Source: Bacteroidia bacterium (GTDB taxonomy: Bacteria; Bacteroidota; Bacteroidia; J057). Taken from it: 64,000 nt of DNA. Under the pieces are notes generated by a model. The model ran no database searches and was not told where the DNA came from. It worked only from the letters and a program-made list of their open reading frames with translations. Below are positions 49,162-58,755 of this stretch, piece after piece. The stretch spans positions 1,736,001-1,800,000 of the forward strand of contig JAWKNO010000003.1 of the NCBI GenBank assembly GCA_041391665.1. Direction: 5' to 3'. Each line of letters starts with the position of its first letter. Position 1 is the stretch's first letter. A program made the position numbers and the translations under genes.

Positions 49162-51222
49162 ATGAAAAAGCGATTACTTCTATTTTCGCTGATGGCACTT
49201 TTTATTGCCAGCAGCAACCTGTTTGCACAGCAGGTAATGCTTGACTTCGAATCAGGTGCAACAAGTACAACTTTCCAGTATTTCGGTAGCGCTCTGGACG
49301 GCTCTCTGACCGGCGCAACAGCTAACCCCGATCCATCAGGGCTTAATACCAGTGCCAATGTGGTCAAGTTTAAAAAGCCCCAGGACGCACAGACATGGGC
49401 CGGTGCTTTCTCCAATCCTAACCCTACCGTATCTGTAGATGGTGTTACCTATGATCAGGTATGTGTAACCGTGTACATGGATTCTCTTTATCCCATGACA
49501 CTCAAACTGGAGAACTCCGGAACGACTGCAAACTGGGAGCAAACACAGACCCCTTCAGGTACCGGCGCATGGGAAACCATTTGCTTTGACCTGAATATGG
49601 CTTCCGAAGCAGGCCCTAACCAGATCGCCGCAGGAAATGTTTTCCCTACAGTAACTGTTTTCTTCGGACTAGGCACAGCTGGAAACGGCGTAGATACCCT
49701 GGTATTCTATATGGATGATATGACGCTTACTACTACTGAGCAGACTTGTAACTCCATTTTTGACTTCGAAACTCCCGCTACCGGAACAACTTTCCAGTAC
49801 TTCGGCAGTACCCTTGATGGCTCATTGACTTCAGTGGTTGCTAACCCCAACCCAACTGCAGGTAATGCCAGCGATACTGTGCTTCAGTATATCAAACCCG
49901 AAAACTCACAGACCTGGGCGGGTGCATTTTCCAATCCCGACCCGGCTACTCCTCTCAACTTTGCAAATGGTGGAGAAATCTGTGTAAAAGTGCACATGAC
50001 CCATATCGGTAGTGTAACTATGAAGCTTGAAAACTCCCCAAATGGCGGTGCTAACTGGGCGCTTACTGTACCAAACACGGTTGTCGGAGACTGGGAAGAA
50101 CTCTGTTTCAACACCAGCCTGGCTTCTGTTGAAGCTCCTTTTAGCGCAGCTTCCGGTTTTACTTACGCCAGAATTACTTTCTTTGTAGATCTGGGTTCTA
50201 ATTCGCCTACGGCTGATACGACTTACCTCGACGATTTCTGTCTGAAAACTTCTTCGCTGCCAACCTCTGCTGATGTAACATTCACCGTGGACATGAACAA
50301 CGTAACTGGTTTTACCCAGCCTTATGTCAGCGGTACTTTCAACGCATGGTCTGGCGATGCAAACCCACTGAGTGATCCCGATAACGATGGCGTATGGTCA
50401 ACAACCCTCACCATTCCTACAGGTACGATCGAGTACAAATTTACCTATGACAACTGGGCCGGTCAGGAAGAATTCAACGGCACAGAAAAAGCTGGATGTA
50501 CAGTAAGAGATCCATCCGGACAATTTGTCAACCGCGGTGCAGTGATTTCAGGAAACATGGAAATGGATACCGTATGTTTCAACAGCTGTTATGCATGTGG
50601 AGAAGCTGCGATGATCACCATCAATCTTGGTCTGGGAACAGCTAATGCTGACTCAGGAGGTGTTTATCTCGTAGGTGGTGCTGAGTTTGGTGCTCCGGGT
50701 GGCCGTTTCAGAATGAATGACAACGACAATGACGGTGTTTACTCTATTACCTTCGAGCGTAACAAAGGTTTCTCAGGTTACTACTCATTTGCTAATGGCA
50801 ACTGTCCTGACTTCAGCTGTAAAGAAGATATTTCAGGCCAAAGCTGTGCCCGTCCTGAAAACTTCAATGACCGTTGGCTCAATCCAGTAACTCAGGATAC
50901 AACGATGAACACCTGCTTTGCTGTTTGTTCTGATAACACAGCATGTACAACTGGTCTGAAAGACTACGATTTTGCCGAAGATCTTTTCACAGCAGCTCCT
51001 TCATTGGTTGATCACTCTACCAAACTCACTTTCACAGAAAGCCTGCGTCAGGATCGTATGGTCAAAGTCATCAATACATCAGGACAAGTATTATTCAACC
51101 TGAATATCCGTGGTACAGAAAGCACCTACGACCTCGATATGAGTGCGTTGGCCAGTGGCATGTACTTCATCCATGTTCAGATTGGTACTAAGTACGCTTA
51201 CAAAAAAGTGGTAAGACAATAG
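49162..51222 (+). CDS. secreted carbohydrate-binding protein with duplicated beta-sandwich domains and type IX sorting domain
   Basis: The 686-residue protein has a signal peptide (ending near NLFAQ) and two related domains of about 190 residues (LDFESGATSTTFQYFGSALDG and FDFETPATGTTFQYFGSTLDG at their starts; MKLENSP-like and LTLKLEN-like core strands). A starch-binding-like Ig domain (TVDMNNVTGFTQPYVSG, FNAWSGDANPL, YKFTYDNW), a Cys-rich second such domain and a T9SS type A tail (SGQVLFNLNIRGTES, SGMYFIHVQ) follow. It would sit on the outer surface binding glucan. It opens the operon; SusC follows after 44 bp. Confidence 0.85.
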   Translation: MKKRLLLFSLMALFIASSNLFAQQVMLDFESGATSTTFQYFGSALDGSLTGATANPDPSGLNTSANVVKFKKPQDAQTWAGAFSNPNPTVSVDGVTYDQVCVTVYMDSLYPMTLKLENSGTTANWEQTQTPSGTGAWETICFDLNMASEAGPNQIAAGNVFPTVTVFFGLGTAGNGVDTLVFYMDDMTLTTTEQTCNSIFDFETPATGTTFQYFGSTLDGSLTSVVANPNPTAGNASDTVLQYIKPENSQTWAGAFSNPDPATPLNFANGGEICVKVHMTHIGSVTMKLENSPNGGANWALTVPNTVVGDWEELCFNTSLASVEAPFSAASGFTYARITFFVDLGSNSPTADTTYLDDFCLKTSSLPTSADVTFTVDMNNVTGFTQPYVSGTFNAWSGDANPLSDPDNDGVWSTTLTIPTGTIEYKFTYDNWAGQEEFNGTEKAGCTVRDPSGQFVNRGAVISGNMEMDTVCFNSCYACGEAAMITINLGLGTANADSGGVYLVGGAEFGAPGGRFRMNDNDNDGVYSITFERNKGFSGYYSFANGNCPDFSCKEDISGQSCARPENFNDRWLNPVTQDTTMNTCFAVCSDNTACTTGLKDYDFAEDLFTAAPSLVDHSTKLTFTESLRQDRMVKVINTSGQVLFNLNIRGTESTYDLDMSALASGMYFIHVQIGTKYAYKKVVRQ

Positions 51223-51266
51223 TTTCTTCCTCTTTGCTGATATACTAATTGCTACAAAAAATTTTG

Positions 51267-54200
51267 ATGAAACAGTTCAGTCTTTTTCTCCTGTTCGGAC
51301 TGATGATTGGTAATGTTCTGCTCGCGCAGGACATTACCATCACCGGACAGGTGACCTCGGGTGAGGATGGCGCAGGCATTGCCGGTGCCACCGTCCGGGT
51401 AAAAAATACCGCCATAGGAGCCCTGACAGACGATAATGGCAACTACCGCATAAATGTTCCGGAAAAAGGTGTAACCCTCATCTTTTCCTATGTGACACTT
51501 GCTTCGCAGGAAGTGATTGTTGGCGAAAGTACAGTTATTGATGTCGAATTGGGAATCAATGTCGCCTTGATGGATGAAGTAGTGGTGATCGGATATGGTA
51601 CCCAAAAACGAAGTACGATCTCGGGTTCTGTATCTACGATCAATGCCGGAGAACTCACAGAGCTTCCCAACCTGCGAATTGAGCAGGCCCTTCAGGGTCG
51701 TGCAGCGGGTATCCAGGTGTCTCAAAACTCCGGATCTCCGGGCAGCGCACTTTCCGTACGAATCAGAGGTACTGGAACCATTGGCGACAGTGAACCATTG
51801 TACGTAGTGGATGGCATACCCGTAAGTGGTCTGGACTTCCTCAACGTCAACGACGTGGAATCTGTCAGTGTACTCAAAGACGCCGCATCTGCCGCCATTT
51901 ATGGTGCGCGTGCAGCCAACGGCGTTGTACTGATCACCACCCGCCAGGGAAAACGCAACCAGAAATCGGTCATCTCTTATGACGGATATTATGGTACGCA
52001 AAGTACCTGGAAAAAACTCAATCTCCTCAATGCCCGTGAATATGCTATCCTTTCGAATGAGGCATATATAGCTGCCGGAAGAATTCCGCTGCCTCAGTTT
52101 TCAAATCCTGATGCACTGGGAGAAGGCACAAACTGGCAGGATGAATTGTTTACCAATGCGCCCATTCAAAGCCACCAGGTGTCTGTCACCGGCGGCAACG
52201 ACCGCAATACATTTGCACTGAGTGGCAACTATTTCAGCCAGGAAGGAATCGTCGGTGGAGATAAATCGGCATTTGATCGTTTTACCCTCCGGCTGAACAA
52301 TACTTTTCAGGCTACTGACAAACTGAAAATCGGCAGCAACCTCAACCTGATCGCACTTCAGCGCAGTGCGATGCCTGAAAACAACGAGTTTTCCACCCCG
52401 CTGGTGCGCGCACTGAATATGGATCCCATCACACCGGTAAGACTGGATGACGGTACATTCGCGGCTTCGCTCTACTCCGATACAGATATCCGGAACCCGC
52501 TCAATCAGATCGCACTTGCCAGCGACAATTTTATCACCAACCGGATCGTAGGATCGCTGTTTGCTGAGTATCAGTTTATAGAAGGACTAACCTTCCGCTC
52601 TGCCTTTAATCTCGATGCTACCTATGCCAAACGCAAGCTCTTTTCGCCCTCTTACCAGTTGTACACAACCACCGGCCAGGCGGCAGCAAATGAGCAAAAC
52701 CTGCTTTCCTCTGTTTTGGTAGAAAATCCCCGCTGGCGTACCTGGCTGTGGGAAAATACCCTTACCTATACAAAAACGATAGCTGAAAAAAATAATTTCA
52801 CCTTTCTGGGTGGTTATTCAAGGCAGGAAGGCATTACCGAAGGGCTCGGCGGTGTAAAGTCTGACCTTCCGGGTAATGACCCCGATGCTGCCTATATCGC
52901 CAACGCCCGCGACCGGGAAAGTGAAGGCGCTTATGACTGGATCACAGAGGAAGCCTGGGTTTCTTATATCGCTCGTGTCAACTACGATTACGACAACCGC
53001 TACCTCCTTTCCGTGACAGCCCGCCGCGATGGTTCATCCAAATTTGGAGAAAACAACCGGTTCGGATTTTTCCCTTCGGTATCTTTGGGATGGGTAATTT
53101 CAAATGAATCATTCTTCAAAATCGCTGCCATCAACTTCATGAAAGTAAGGGCAAGCTGGGGGCAAAACGGAAACGACCGTATCGGTGCATACCAGTTTAC
53201 TTCTGTGGTGAATACCGGGCAGAACTACACTTTTGGTTCCACAGAAACCATTACCAACGGCAGCGCGCCTGTTACAGCAAGTAACCCTAACCTGCGCTGG
53301 GAAACCGTTATTCAGAGTGATATCGGTATTGATATGGGATTGTTTAACGACAAACTCACCATCACCACCGACGTATTTCTCAAACAGACCAAAGATATGC
53401 TCGTAACGATTCCGATTCTGGATCATATCGGAGCCGAGCCTTCTGCACAAAATGCAGGTACAATTGAAAACCGCGGGATCGAATTTGCAGCCGAATACAA
53501 CGAAAAAGTCGGCGAAGTGCGTTTCAGCCTTGGAGGAAATATCGCTTTTATCCGCAACTCTGTTACCAGCCTGGGCAATGGCGGACAACCCGTTACGACA
53601 GGTTTCCTCCAGTCAGCCAATGGTTTCATATCCCGCACAGAAGTAGGGAATCCTGTAGCTTCTTTCTACGGTTACGTAACCGATGGCATTTTCCAGACAC
53701 AGGAAGAAGTAGCGCAGCATGCTGCACAGGAAGGCGCTCAGCCGGGTGATATTCGTTTCAAAGACCTCAACAACGACAATATCATCAACCAGGAAGACCA
53801 GACGTTTATTGGAAATCCTTCTCCCGACTTCACTTATGGTATCACAGGAAGTGTGTCATACAAAGGATTGGATCTGAATTTCTTCCTTCAGGGTACACAT
53901 GGCAACGATATCTATCAGGGATATACCCGTTACGATTTCACCTATATCAACGTACCAAACTGGAGGCTCAACCGCTGGACAGGTCCTGGCACAAGCAATG
54001 ACGAACCACGGGTGATCCTGAGCGATCCCAACCAAAACGCGCGGATTTCCGACCGGTTTGTAGAAGATGGTTCCTATATGCGCCTGAAGAATGTTCAGTT
54101 GGGCTATACTTTCCCACAAGCGCTGACAGAGAAAATCAATGTTAGCAAACTGCGTTTGTACGTATCAGGCAACAACCTGTTTACATTCACAGGATATCGC

Positions 54201-54308
54201 GGCCTGGATCCGGAAATCGGTACACGTGGCAGCCTGGAGATCGGTATCGACCGGGGTTTTTACCCACAGGCGAGATCAGTGCTGGGCGGTATAAATGTAA
54301 GTTTCTAA
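51267..54308 (+). CDS. SusC/RagA-type TonB-linked outer-membrane glucan transporter
   Basis: The 1013-residue protein starts at ATG 51267 (signal peptide MKQFSLFLLFGLMIGNVLLA), six codons inside a TTG-opened frame. It has the carboxypeptidase-regulatory-like domain (TITGQVTSGEDGAGIAGATV), the TonB box region (MDEVVVIGYGTQKRSTISGS), the plug with the SusC block VRIRGTGTIGDSEPLYVVDG and a barrel ending in GGINVSF with a terminal Phe. With SusD it forms the outer-membrane complex that imports oligosaccharides with TonB energy. GH16 partners argue for beta-1,3-glucan. Confidence 0.95.
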   Translation: MKQFSLFLLFGLMIGNVLLAQDITITGQVTSGEDGAGIAGATVRVKNTAIGALTDDNGNYRINVPEKGVTLIFSYVTLASQEVIVGESTVIDVELGINVALMDEVVVIGYGTQKRSTISGSVSTINAGELTELPNLRIEQALQGRAAGIQVSQNSGSPGSALSVRIRGTGTIGDSEPLYVVDGIPVSGLDFLNVNDVESVSVLKDAASAAIYGARAANGVVLITTRQGKRNQKSVISYDGYYGTQSTWKKLNLLNAREYAILSNEAYIAAGRIPLPQFSNPDALGEGTNWQDELFTNAPIQSHQVSVTGGNDRNTFALSGNYFSQEGIVGGDKSAFDRFTLRLNNTFQATDKLKIGSNLNLIALQRSAMPENNEFSTPLVRALNMDPITPVRLDDGTFAASLYSDTDIRNPLNQIALASDNFITNRIVGSLFAEYQFIEGLTFRSAFNLDATYAKRKLFSPSYQLYTTTGQAAANEQNLLSSVLVENPRWRTWLWENTLTYTKTIAEKNNFTFLGGYSRQEGITEGLGGVKSDLPGNDPDAAYIANARDRESEGAYDWITEEAWVSYIARVNYDYDNRYLLSVTARRDGSSKFGENNRFGFFPSVSLGWVISNESFFKIAAINFMKVRASWGQNGNDRIGAYQFTSVVNTGQNYTFGSTETITNGSAPVTASNPNLRWETVIQSDIGIDMGLFNDKLTITTDVFLKQTKDMLVTIPILDHIGAEPSAQNAGTIENRGIEFAAEYNEKVGEVRFSLGGNIAFIRNSVTSLGNGGQPVTTGFLQSANGFISRTEVGNPVASFYGYVTDGIFQTQEEVAQHAAQEGAQPGDIRFKDLNNDNIINQEDQTFIGNPSPDFTYGITGSVSYKGLDLNFFLQGTHGNDIYQGYTRYDFTYINVPNWRLNRWTGPGTSNDEPRVILSDPNQNARISDRFVEDGSYMRLKNVQLGYTFPQALTEKINVSKLRLYVSGNNLFTFTGYRGLDPEIGTRGSLEIGIDRGFYPQARSVLGGINVSF

Positions 54309-54326
54309 CCATTAACCATTACTGAC

Positions 54327-55841
54327 ATGCAAATTTCATATAAAATTACCCTGCTGTTATTGGCGATGGTACTGGTTGCCACAGGCTGTGAGAAAGAATT
54401 TCTCCAGCGCAACCCCAAAGTGGGTGTTACGGAAGCCAACTTTTACAAAAATGCTGACGATGCCGTTTCGGCAGTCAATGCAGCCTATTCGGCCCTTCAG
54501 TATGAAATCACTCCTTCCGGGCACTTCCGCTGGTTTTGGGGAGATATCGTCTCCGACGATGCGACCAAAGGCGGGTCCGGAGACAATGACGTGGCTTCAC
54601 TCGGACGCCTCGAAAACTTCGACGGAAGGCCGACCAATGAGCTGCTGGAAAGCGAGTGGAATGCCGATTACAAAGGCATTTACTTTGCCAACCTGGTAAC
54701 CAAAAATGTTCCGGGAATTGAAATGGATCCATTTCTTAAGGCTCAGGTAATCGGCGAAGCAAAGTTTATCCGCGCATGGTTTTATTACAACCTGGCGATG
54801 TTGTTTGGCGACGTACCGCTTGTAACAGATGTGGTAGGACCTGACGATGTACGCCCGAGAACCCCTGTAGGAGAAGTATGGGCACAGGTAGAAACCGACT
54901 TAAAGGAAGCGATTCCCTCCCTTCCGCTCCGCAGTGAATTGAGCGATGATGAGATCGGCCGTATCACCCGCGGGGCTGCACAGGCGCTGCTGGTAAAAGT
55001 ATATGCTTTCCAGTCAAAATGGGCAGAAGCAGAACCCTTAGCCGATGCGATCATTCAGTCACAGGAGTATTTTCTGGTAAGCGATTACAACAATATTTTT
55101 ACCATCGCAGGTGAAAACGGACCTGAATCGATCTTCGAAATTCAGTATATGAACCGCTCTAACGGCGACTGGGGAAGGTTTGAAGAAGGTACGCTGACGA
55201 ATGTATTCCAGCGAGCCCGCGGTGATTTTGGCGGATATGGATTTAACATCCCTACCCAATCATTTGTGGATGAATTTTTCAAAGAAGGATTTGAAGATCC
55301 CCGTCTTTCAGCTACGGTTTTCCGCGAAGGTGAGCCCATGGGCGACAGAGGTATTTTCACCAAAGATGCTACCGGTGGTTTCCCTTATGATTATTATGCG
55401 AAAAAATATTTTATCAATAAAAATCAGGAAGCGCCTACCGGAGACCCGAATGTCAATGGTCAGTCCAACGACCGCGTAATTCGCTATGCAGATATTCTTT
55501 TGTTGCATGCAGAAGCCGCTTACCACAACGGAAATGAAGGCGCAGCCAAACTTTCACTCAATGAAGTTCGTGCCCGTGCCCGCGGCAATACCAACCTGTT
55601 GCCAGATGTAACCGCTTCCGGACAGGCATTGCTGGATGCTATCTTACACGAACGCCGTGTCGAACTCGGATTGGAAGGACACCGGTTTTTTGATGTGATT
55701 CGCCAGGGAAAAACCTATGCCGAATCTGTAATGAAACCTTTGCACCCGACATTTAACTACGATGTGCACAAGTTGTTCCCCATTCCTCAATCACAGATTC
55801 AGCTGTCAGATGGGGTGATCACACAGAATACAGGGTATTGA
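54327..55841 (+). CDS. SusD/RagB-type glycan-binding lipoprotein
   Basis: The 504-residue protein has a lipoprotein signal with Cys 21 (VLVATGC) and SusD hallmarks: FLQRNPKVGVTEANFYKNADDA at the mature start, TPR-like helices (AKFIRAWFYYNLAMLFGDVPLV), RITRGAAQALLVKVYAFQ, and the C-terminal block RRVELGLEGHRFFDVIRQGK. It caps the SusC barrel and binds the glycan. It lies 18 bp behind SusC. Confidence 0.95.
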   Translation: MQISYKITLLLLAMVLVATGCEKEFLQRNPKVGVTEANFYKNADDAVSAVNAAYSALQYEITPSGHFRWFWGDIVSDDATKGGSGDNDVASLGRLENFDGRPTNELLESEWNADYKGIYFANLVTKNVPGIEMDPFLKAQVIGEAKFIRAWFYYNLAMLFGDVPLVTDVVGPDDVRPRTPVGEVWAQVETDLKEAIPSLPLRSELSDDEIGRITRGAAQALLVKVYAFQSKWAEAEPLADAIIQSQEYFLVSDYNNIFTIAGENGPESIFEIQYMNRSNGDWGRFEEGTLTNVFQRARGDFGGYGFNIPTQSFVDEFFKEGFEDPRLSATVFREGEPMGDRGIFTKDATGGFPYDYYAKKYFINKNQEAPTGDPNVNGQSNDRVIRYADILLLHAEAAYHNGNEGAAKLSLNEVRARARGNTNLLPDVTASGQALLDAILHERRVELGLEGHRFFDVIRQGKTYAESVMKPLHPTFNYDVHKLFPIPQSQIQLSDGVITQNTGY

Positions 55842-55865
55842 TTTTCTACTCGTAAAACAGAAAAC

Positions 55866-56702
55866 ATGAAACTTTCAGTTTATATAGTCTTAATCGGAAT
55901 CGCTGTTTCTGCGATTTCCTGCGCGCCATTTGTGGCAGAGGACATCGATATCGGCCCATTGCCGGGTGCGCCTGATTTTTCAGCACAGGTACTGGCAAGC
56001 GATCCTAACAAAGTGGTGATCGAAGATATTTCCGGCAGCTTCTTTTCTCGTGTCTGGGATATCCCCGGAGGAGCGCCTGGTCGTTCGACGGCAATTTTAG
56101 ATACAATCACCTATACAAAGGCAGGAACCTACACCATCACCCTTTACGCAGCCAGTGAAACAGGAGGCGGAACCTCTTCTGTTTCCAAAACCGTCACGAT
56201 TGACAAAGATCTCGTCATTGCCTGCGATAGTCTGGTTTCCCTCCTCACCGGAGAATGCCAGGGAGTAGGAAGAAAATGGAAATTTTCTACAGCTGCCGGC
56301 GCAGTAGGTGTCGGACCGAATCCCTATTCTACCGAATGGTACAGTTCTCCGCCTAATGGGCTTCAACCGGAGCAATACGATGATGTCTATACATTCTATT
56401 TTGATGGTAACAGATTCGAATATGACAACAATGGCTTATCCGTGGATCCTTGTCAGGGATATCAGGCACTGCCATTCAACATCCCGGCCAATATGCAATG
56501 GTCACTCACTCCGGGTGCTGGCTTAAGCGGTGAAACGAGAATCACCCTGCCTGATGAAATTTTTATGGGGGTGCTTGATTCAGGGCCGTTTTATGATATT
56601 ATCAGCGTCACTGAAACAGAGCTGATCCTTCACAGTCCTATCAGACCTTGTTCTCCAGGTACTGTGGGATGGTTTACCCTCCGTTTTGTCAAAGCGGACT
56701 AA
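55866..56702 (+). CDS. surface glycan-binding lipoprotein with PKD-like domain (SusE-position)
   Basis: The 278-residue protein has Cys 19 in the lipobox (SAISC), a PKD-like domain at about 30-120 (FSAQVLASDPNKVVIEDIS, YTKAGTYTITLYAAS) and a second beta domain (RKWKFSTAAGAVGVG, FYFDGNRFEYDNNG, GWFTLRFVKAD). It is 24 bp behind SusD and takes the place of SusE/SusF in other loci, so it is probably a surface glycan-binding protein. PKD-bearing SusE-like proteins of this layout are common in laminarin loci of marine Bacteroidota. Binding specificity is inferred from the GH16 genes only. Confidence 0.82.
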   Translation: MKLSVYIVLIGIAVSAISCAPFVAEDIDIGPLPGAPDFSAQVLASDPNKVVIEDISGSFFSRVWDIPGGAPGRSTAILDTITYTKAGTYTITLYAASETGGGTSSVSKTVTIDKDLVIACDSLVSLLTGECQGVGRKWKFSTAAGAVGVGPNPYSTEWYSSPPNGLQPEQYDDVYTFYFDGNRFEYDNNGLSVDPCQGYQALPFNIPANMQWSLTPGAGLSGETRITLPDEIFMGVLDSGPFYDIISVTETELILHSPIRPCSPGTVGWFTLRFVKAD

Positions 56703-56714
56703 CCCACAAAACAT

Positions 56715-57551
56715 ATGGTTAAGGTTCGTATTATTTTGATGTTGGTTTTGGTTTGGGGGTGCAACAATCGCCCCCAAACCACTCCATCTTCTCCGGAAAT
56801 GCTACTCGTATGGGCAGATGAATTTGCTTACACAGGCGCACCGGATCCGGCGAAGTGGGGATATAGTCTCGGAAATGGTTGTCCTGATCTTTGCGGATGG
56901 GGAAACAATGAACAGCAGTATTATACCGACCGAATTGAAAATGTCTGGGTTGAAGATGGGTTTCTGAATATAGAAGCCAGAAAAGAGCCATTGGAAGGAA
57001 GTGAATTCACCTCCGCCAAGATTATAAGCAAGGCTAAAGGTGATTTTCTCTACGGAAGATTTGAGATGCGCGCAAAACTACCCGAAGGAAAAGGTACGTG
57101 GGCCGCAATATGGATGATGCCATCTGAATCCAAATATGGAACCTGGCCTTCCAGTGGAGAAATCGATATCATGGAGTTTGTGGGATATATACCTGATTCG
57201 ATTTTTCAAACGGTTCATACTGGTGCCTATAACGGAATGCTGGGTACACAGCGTGGCGGAAGTATCCATAAGCAAGAAACAGAATCGGGATTCCACACGT
57301 TTACCTTCAACTGGACACCCGAAAAAATGGAGTTCTTTACTGACGAAAAGCTTTGTTTTACCTTTCTTAAAGACAGCGACAATACAGACCAATGGCCTTT
57401 TGATCAGCCATTTCACTGGATACTGAATGTTGCCGTAGGAGGCAACTGGGGTGGGGCAATGGGCGTAGACCCTTCCATCTGGCCTCAAAGGATGCTCGTG
57501 GATTACGTACGTGTATATCAACAAGCGGCACCCGACTTACATGGAATATGA
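56715..57551 (+). CDS. GH16 endo-beta-glucanase (laminarinase-like), lipoprotein
   Basis: The 278-residue protein has a lipobox with Cys 16 (VLVWGC) and a GH16 catalytic domain filling the rest. The active site GEIDIMEF places nucleophile Glu 149, Asp 151 and acid/base Glu 154. The extra Met (ExDxxE) marks the laminarinase type rather than lichenases. WGNNEQQYYTDR, YGRFEMRAKLPEGKGTWAAIW and the final MLVDYVRVYQ are also typical. It cuts beta-1,3-glucan at the cell surface. Located 12 bp behind the PKD-like gene. Confidence 0.95.
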   Translation: MVKVRIILMLVLVWGCNNRPQTTPSSPEMLLVWADEFAYTGAPDPAKWGYSLGNGCPDLCGWGNNEQQYYTDRIENVWVEDGFLNIEARKEPLEGSEFTSAKIISKAKGDFLYGRFEMRAKLPEGKGTWAAIWMMPSESKYGTWPSSGEIDIMEFVGYIPDSIFQTVHTGAYNGMLGTQRGGSIHKQETESGFHTFTFNWTPEKMEFFTDEKLCFTFLKDSDNTDQWPFDQPFHWILNVAVGGNWGGAMGVDPSIWPQRMLVDYVRVYQQAAPDLHGI

Positions 57552-57581
57552 TCAATTAGTTTCAAACCAAACCACAAACTG

Positions 57582-58754
57582 ATGAAAACTCTCTCCTCAC
57601 TATTGCACATAATACCCGTTACTTTTTTGCTGCTTACCGGTTGTAAAGAAGATCCTGCGCCGGTGGTTCTTCCCAATGCTGCCATCAATGATGTATCCCG
57701 CCTGGAAGGAGACGAAAACTCTGTGTTTAGTTTTCGCATTGTCCTGGCTGGAGAAAATACGCAGGGGGTAACCGTCAATTACCAGACCTCGGCAGAAACA
57801 GCTACTCCCGGAGAAGACTACACAGAATCCTCAGGTACCGTGACCCTCGCAGCAGGTGAAACTGAAAAATCTTTTGATATTCCGATTCACGGTGATATAA
57901 AAAATGAGTCAGACGAAACTTTTATTGTGACTCTGTCCAATATTTCCGGCGCAAAACTCCTCGATGCTGAAGGGAAAGGCACCATTCGCAATGACGATGA
58001 AGGCAAACTATCTATACCCGAAACAGGATACTCTTCCGCCACCTCCTACCCGGGCATGACCCTGGTTTGGCAGGATGAATTTACCGGTACAGACGTGGAC
58101 CCTGCAAACTGGACCTTTGAGACCGGCGCAGGCGGGTGGGGGAATAATGAATTGCAGTATTATCAGCCGGAAAATACATCTGTCGTTGATGGAAACCTGG
58201 TCATCACGGCAAAAAAAGAGTCAGTAAGCGGAAGCCAGTACACCTCATCAAGACTGATTACGGCGGGTAAGCAGGAATTTAAGTTTGGCAGAATAGACAT
58301 ACGCGCTACCCTGCCCGAAGGACAGGGAATCTGGCCCGCCCTTTGGATGCTTGGTGCCAACTTTTTTACCAGCGGCTGGCCTGCCTGTGGTGAAATTGAT
58401 ATCATGGAGCTGGTAGGGCATACGCCCGGGCAAGTTCATGGTACCGTACATTTTGGTGCAGACGTTGCTTCTCACCAGTACACAGGCAGTTCTAAAATAC
58501 TTCCCGGTGGAGCTAAATTTTCCCAGGAGTACCATGTATTTTCACTTGTATGGGAAGAAAATCTCATCAAATGGCTGGTCGATGATGTTCAGTATTTTCA
58601 GATTAGCAGCAACGCAGTCAACCCATGGCCTTTTAATGAAAAATTCTTTTTCATCTTCAACATCGCTGTAGGTGGACAATGGCCAGGTAGCCCTGACAAT
58701 ACAACGGTGTTTCCGCAATATATGATTGTGGATTATATAAGGGTGTTTCAATAA
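57582..58754 (+). CDS. GH16 endo-beta-glucanase with Calx-beta domain, lipoprotein
   Basis: This 390-residue protein has Cys 21 in its lipobox (FLLLTGC), a Calx-beta domain at about 30-145 (VTVNYQTSAETATPGEDYTE, SDETFIVTLSNISGA) and a GH16 domain at about 155-390. The catalytic motif GEIDIMELVG gives Glu 271, Asp 273 and Glu 276, the laminarinase type. WGNNELQYYQPENT and IRATLPEGQGIWPALWM echo the upstream enzyme, so the two are tandem paralogues. Last gene of the operon; its stop lies one base before the end of the convergent gene. Confidence 0.95.
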   Translation: MKTLSSLLHIIPVTFLLLTGCKEDPAPVVLPNAAINDVSRLEGDENSVFSFRIVLAGENTQGVTVNYQTSAETATPGEDYTESSGTVTLAAGETEKSFDIPIHGDIKNESDETFIVTLSNISGAKLLDAEGKGTIRNDDEGKLSIPETGYSSATSYPGMTLVWQDEFTGTDVDPANWTFETGAGGWGNNELQYYQPENTSVVDGNLVITAKKESVSGSQYTSSRLITAGKQEFKFGRIDIRATLPEGQGIWPALWMLGANFFTSGWPACGEIDIMELVGHTPGQVHGTVHFGADVASHQYTGSSKILPGGAKFSQEYHVFSLVWEENLIKWLVDDVQYFQISSNAVNPWPFNEKFFFIFNIAVGGQWPGSPDNTTVFPQYMIVDYIRVFQ

Positions 58755-58755
58755 A

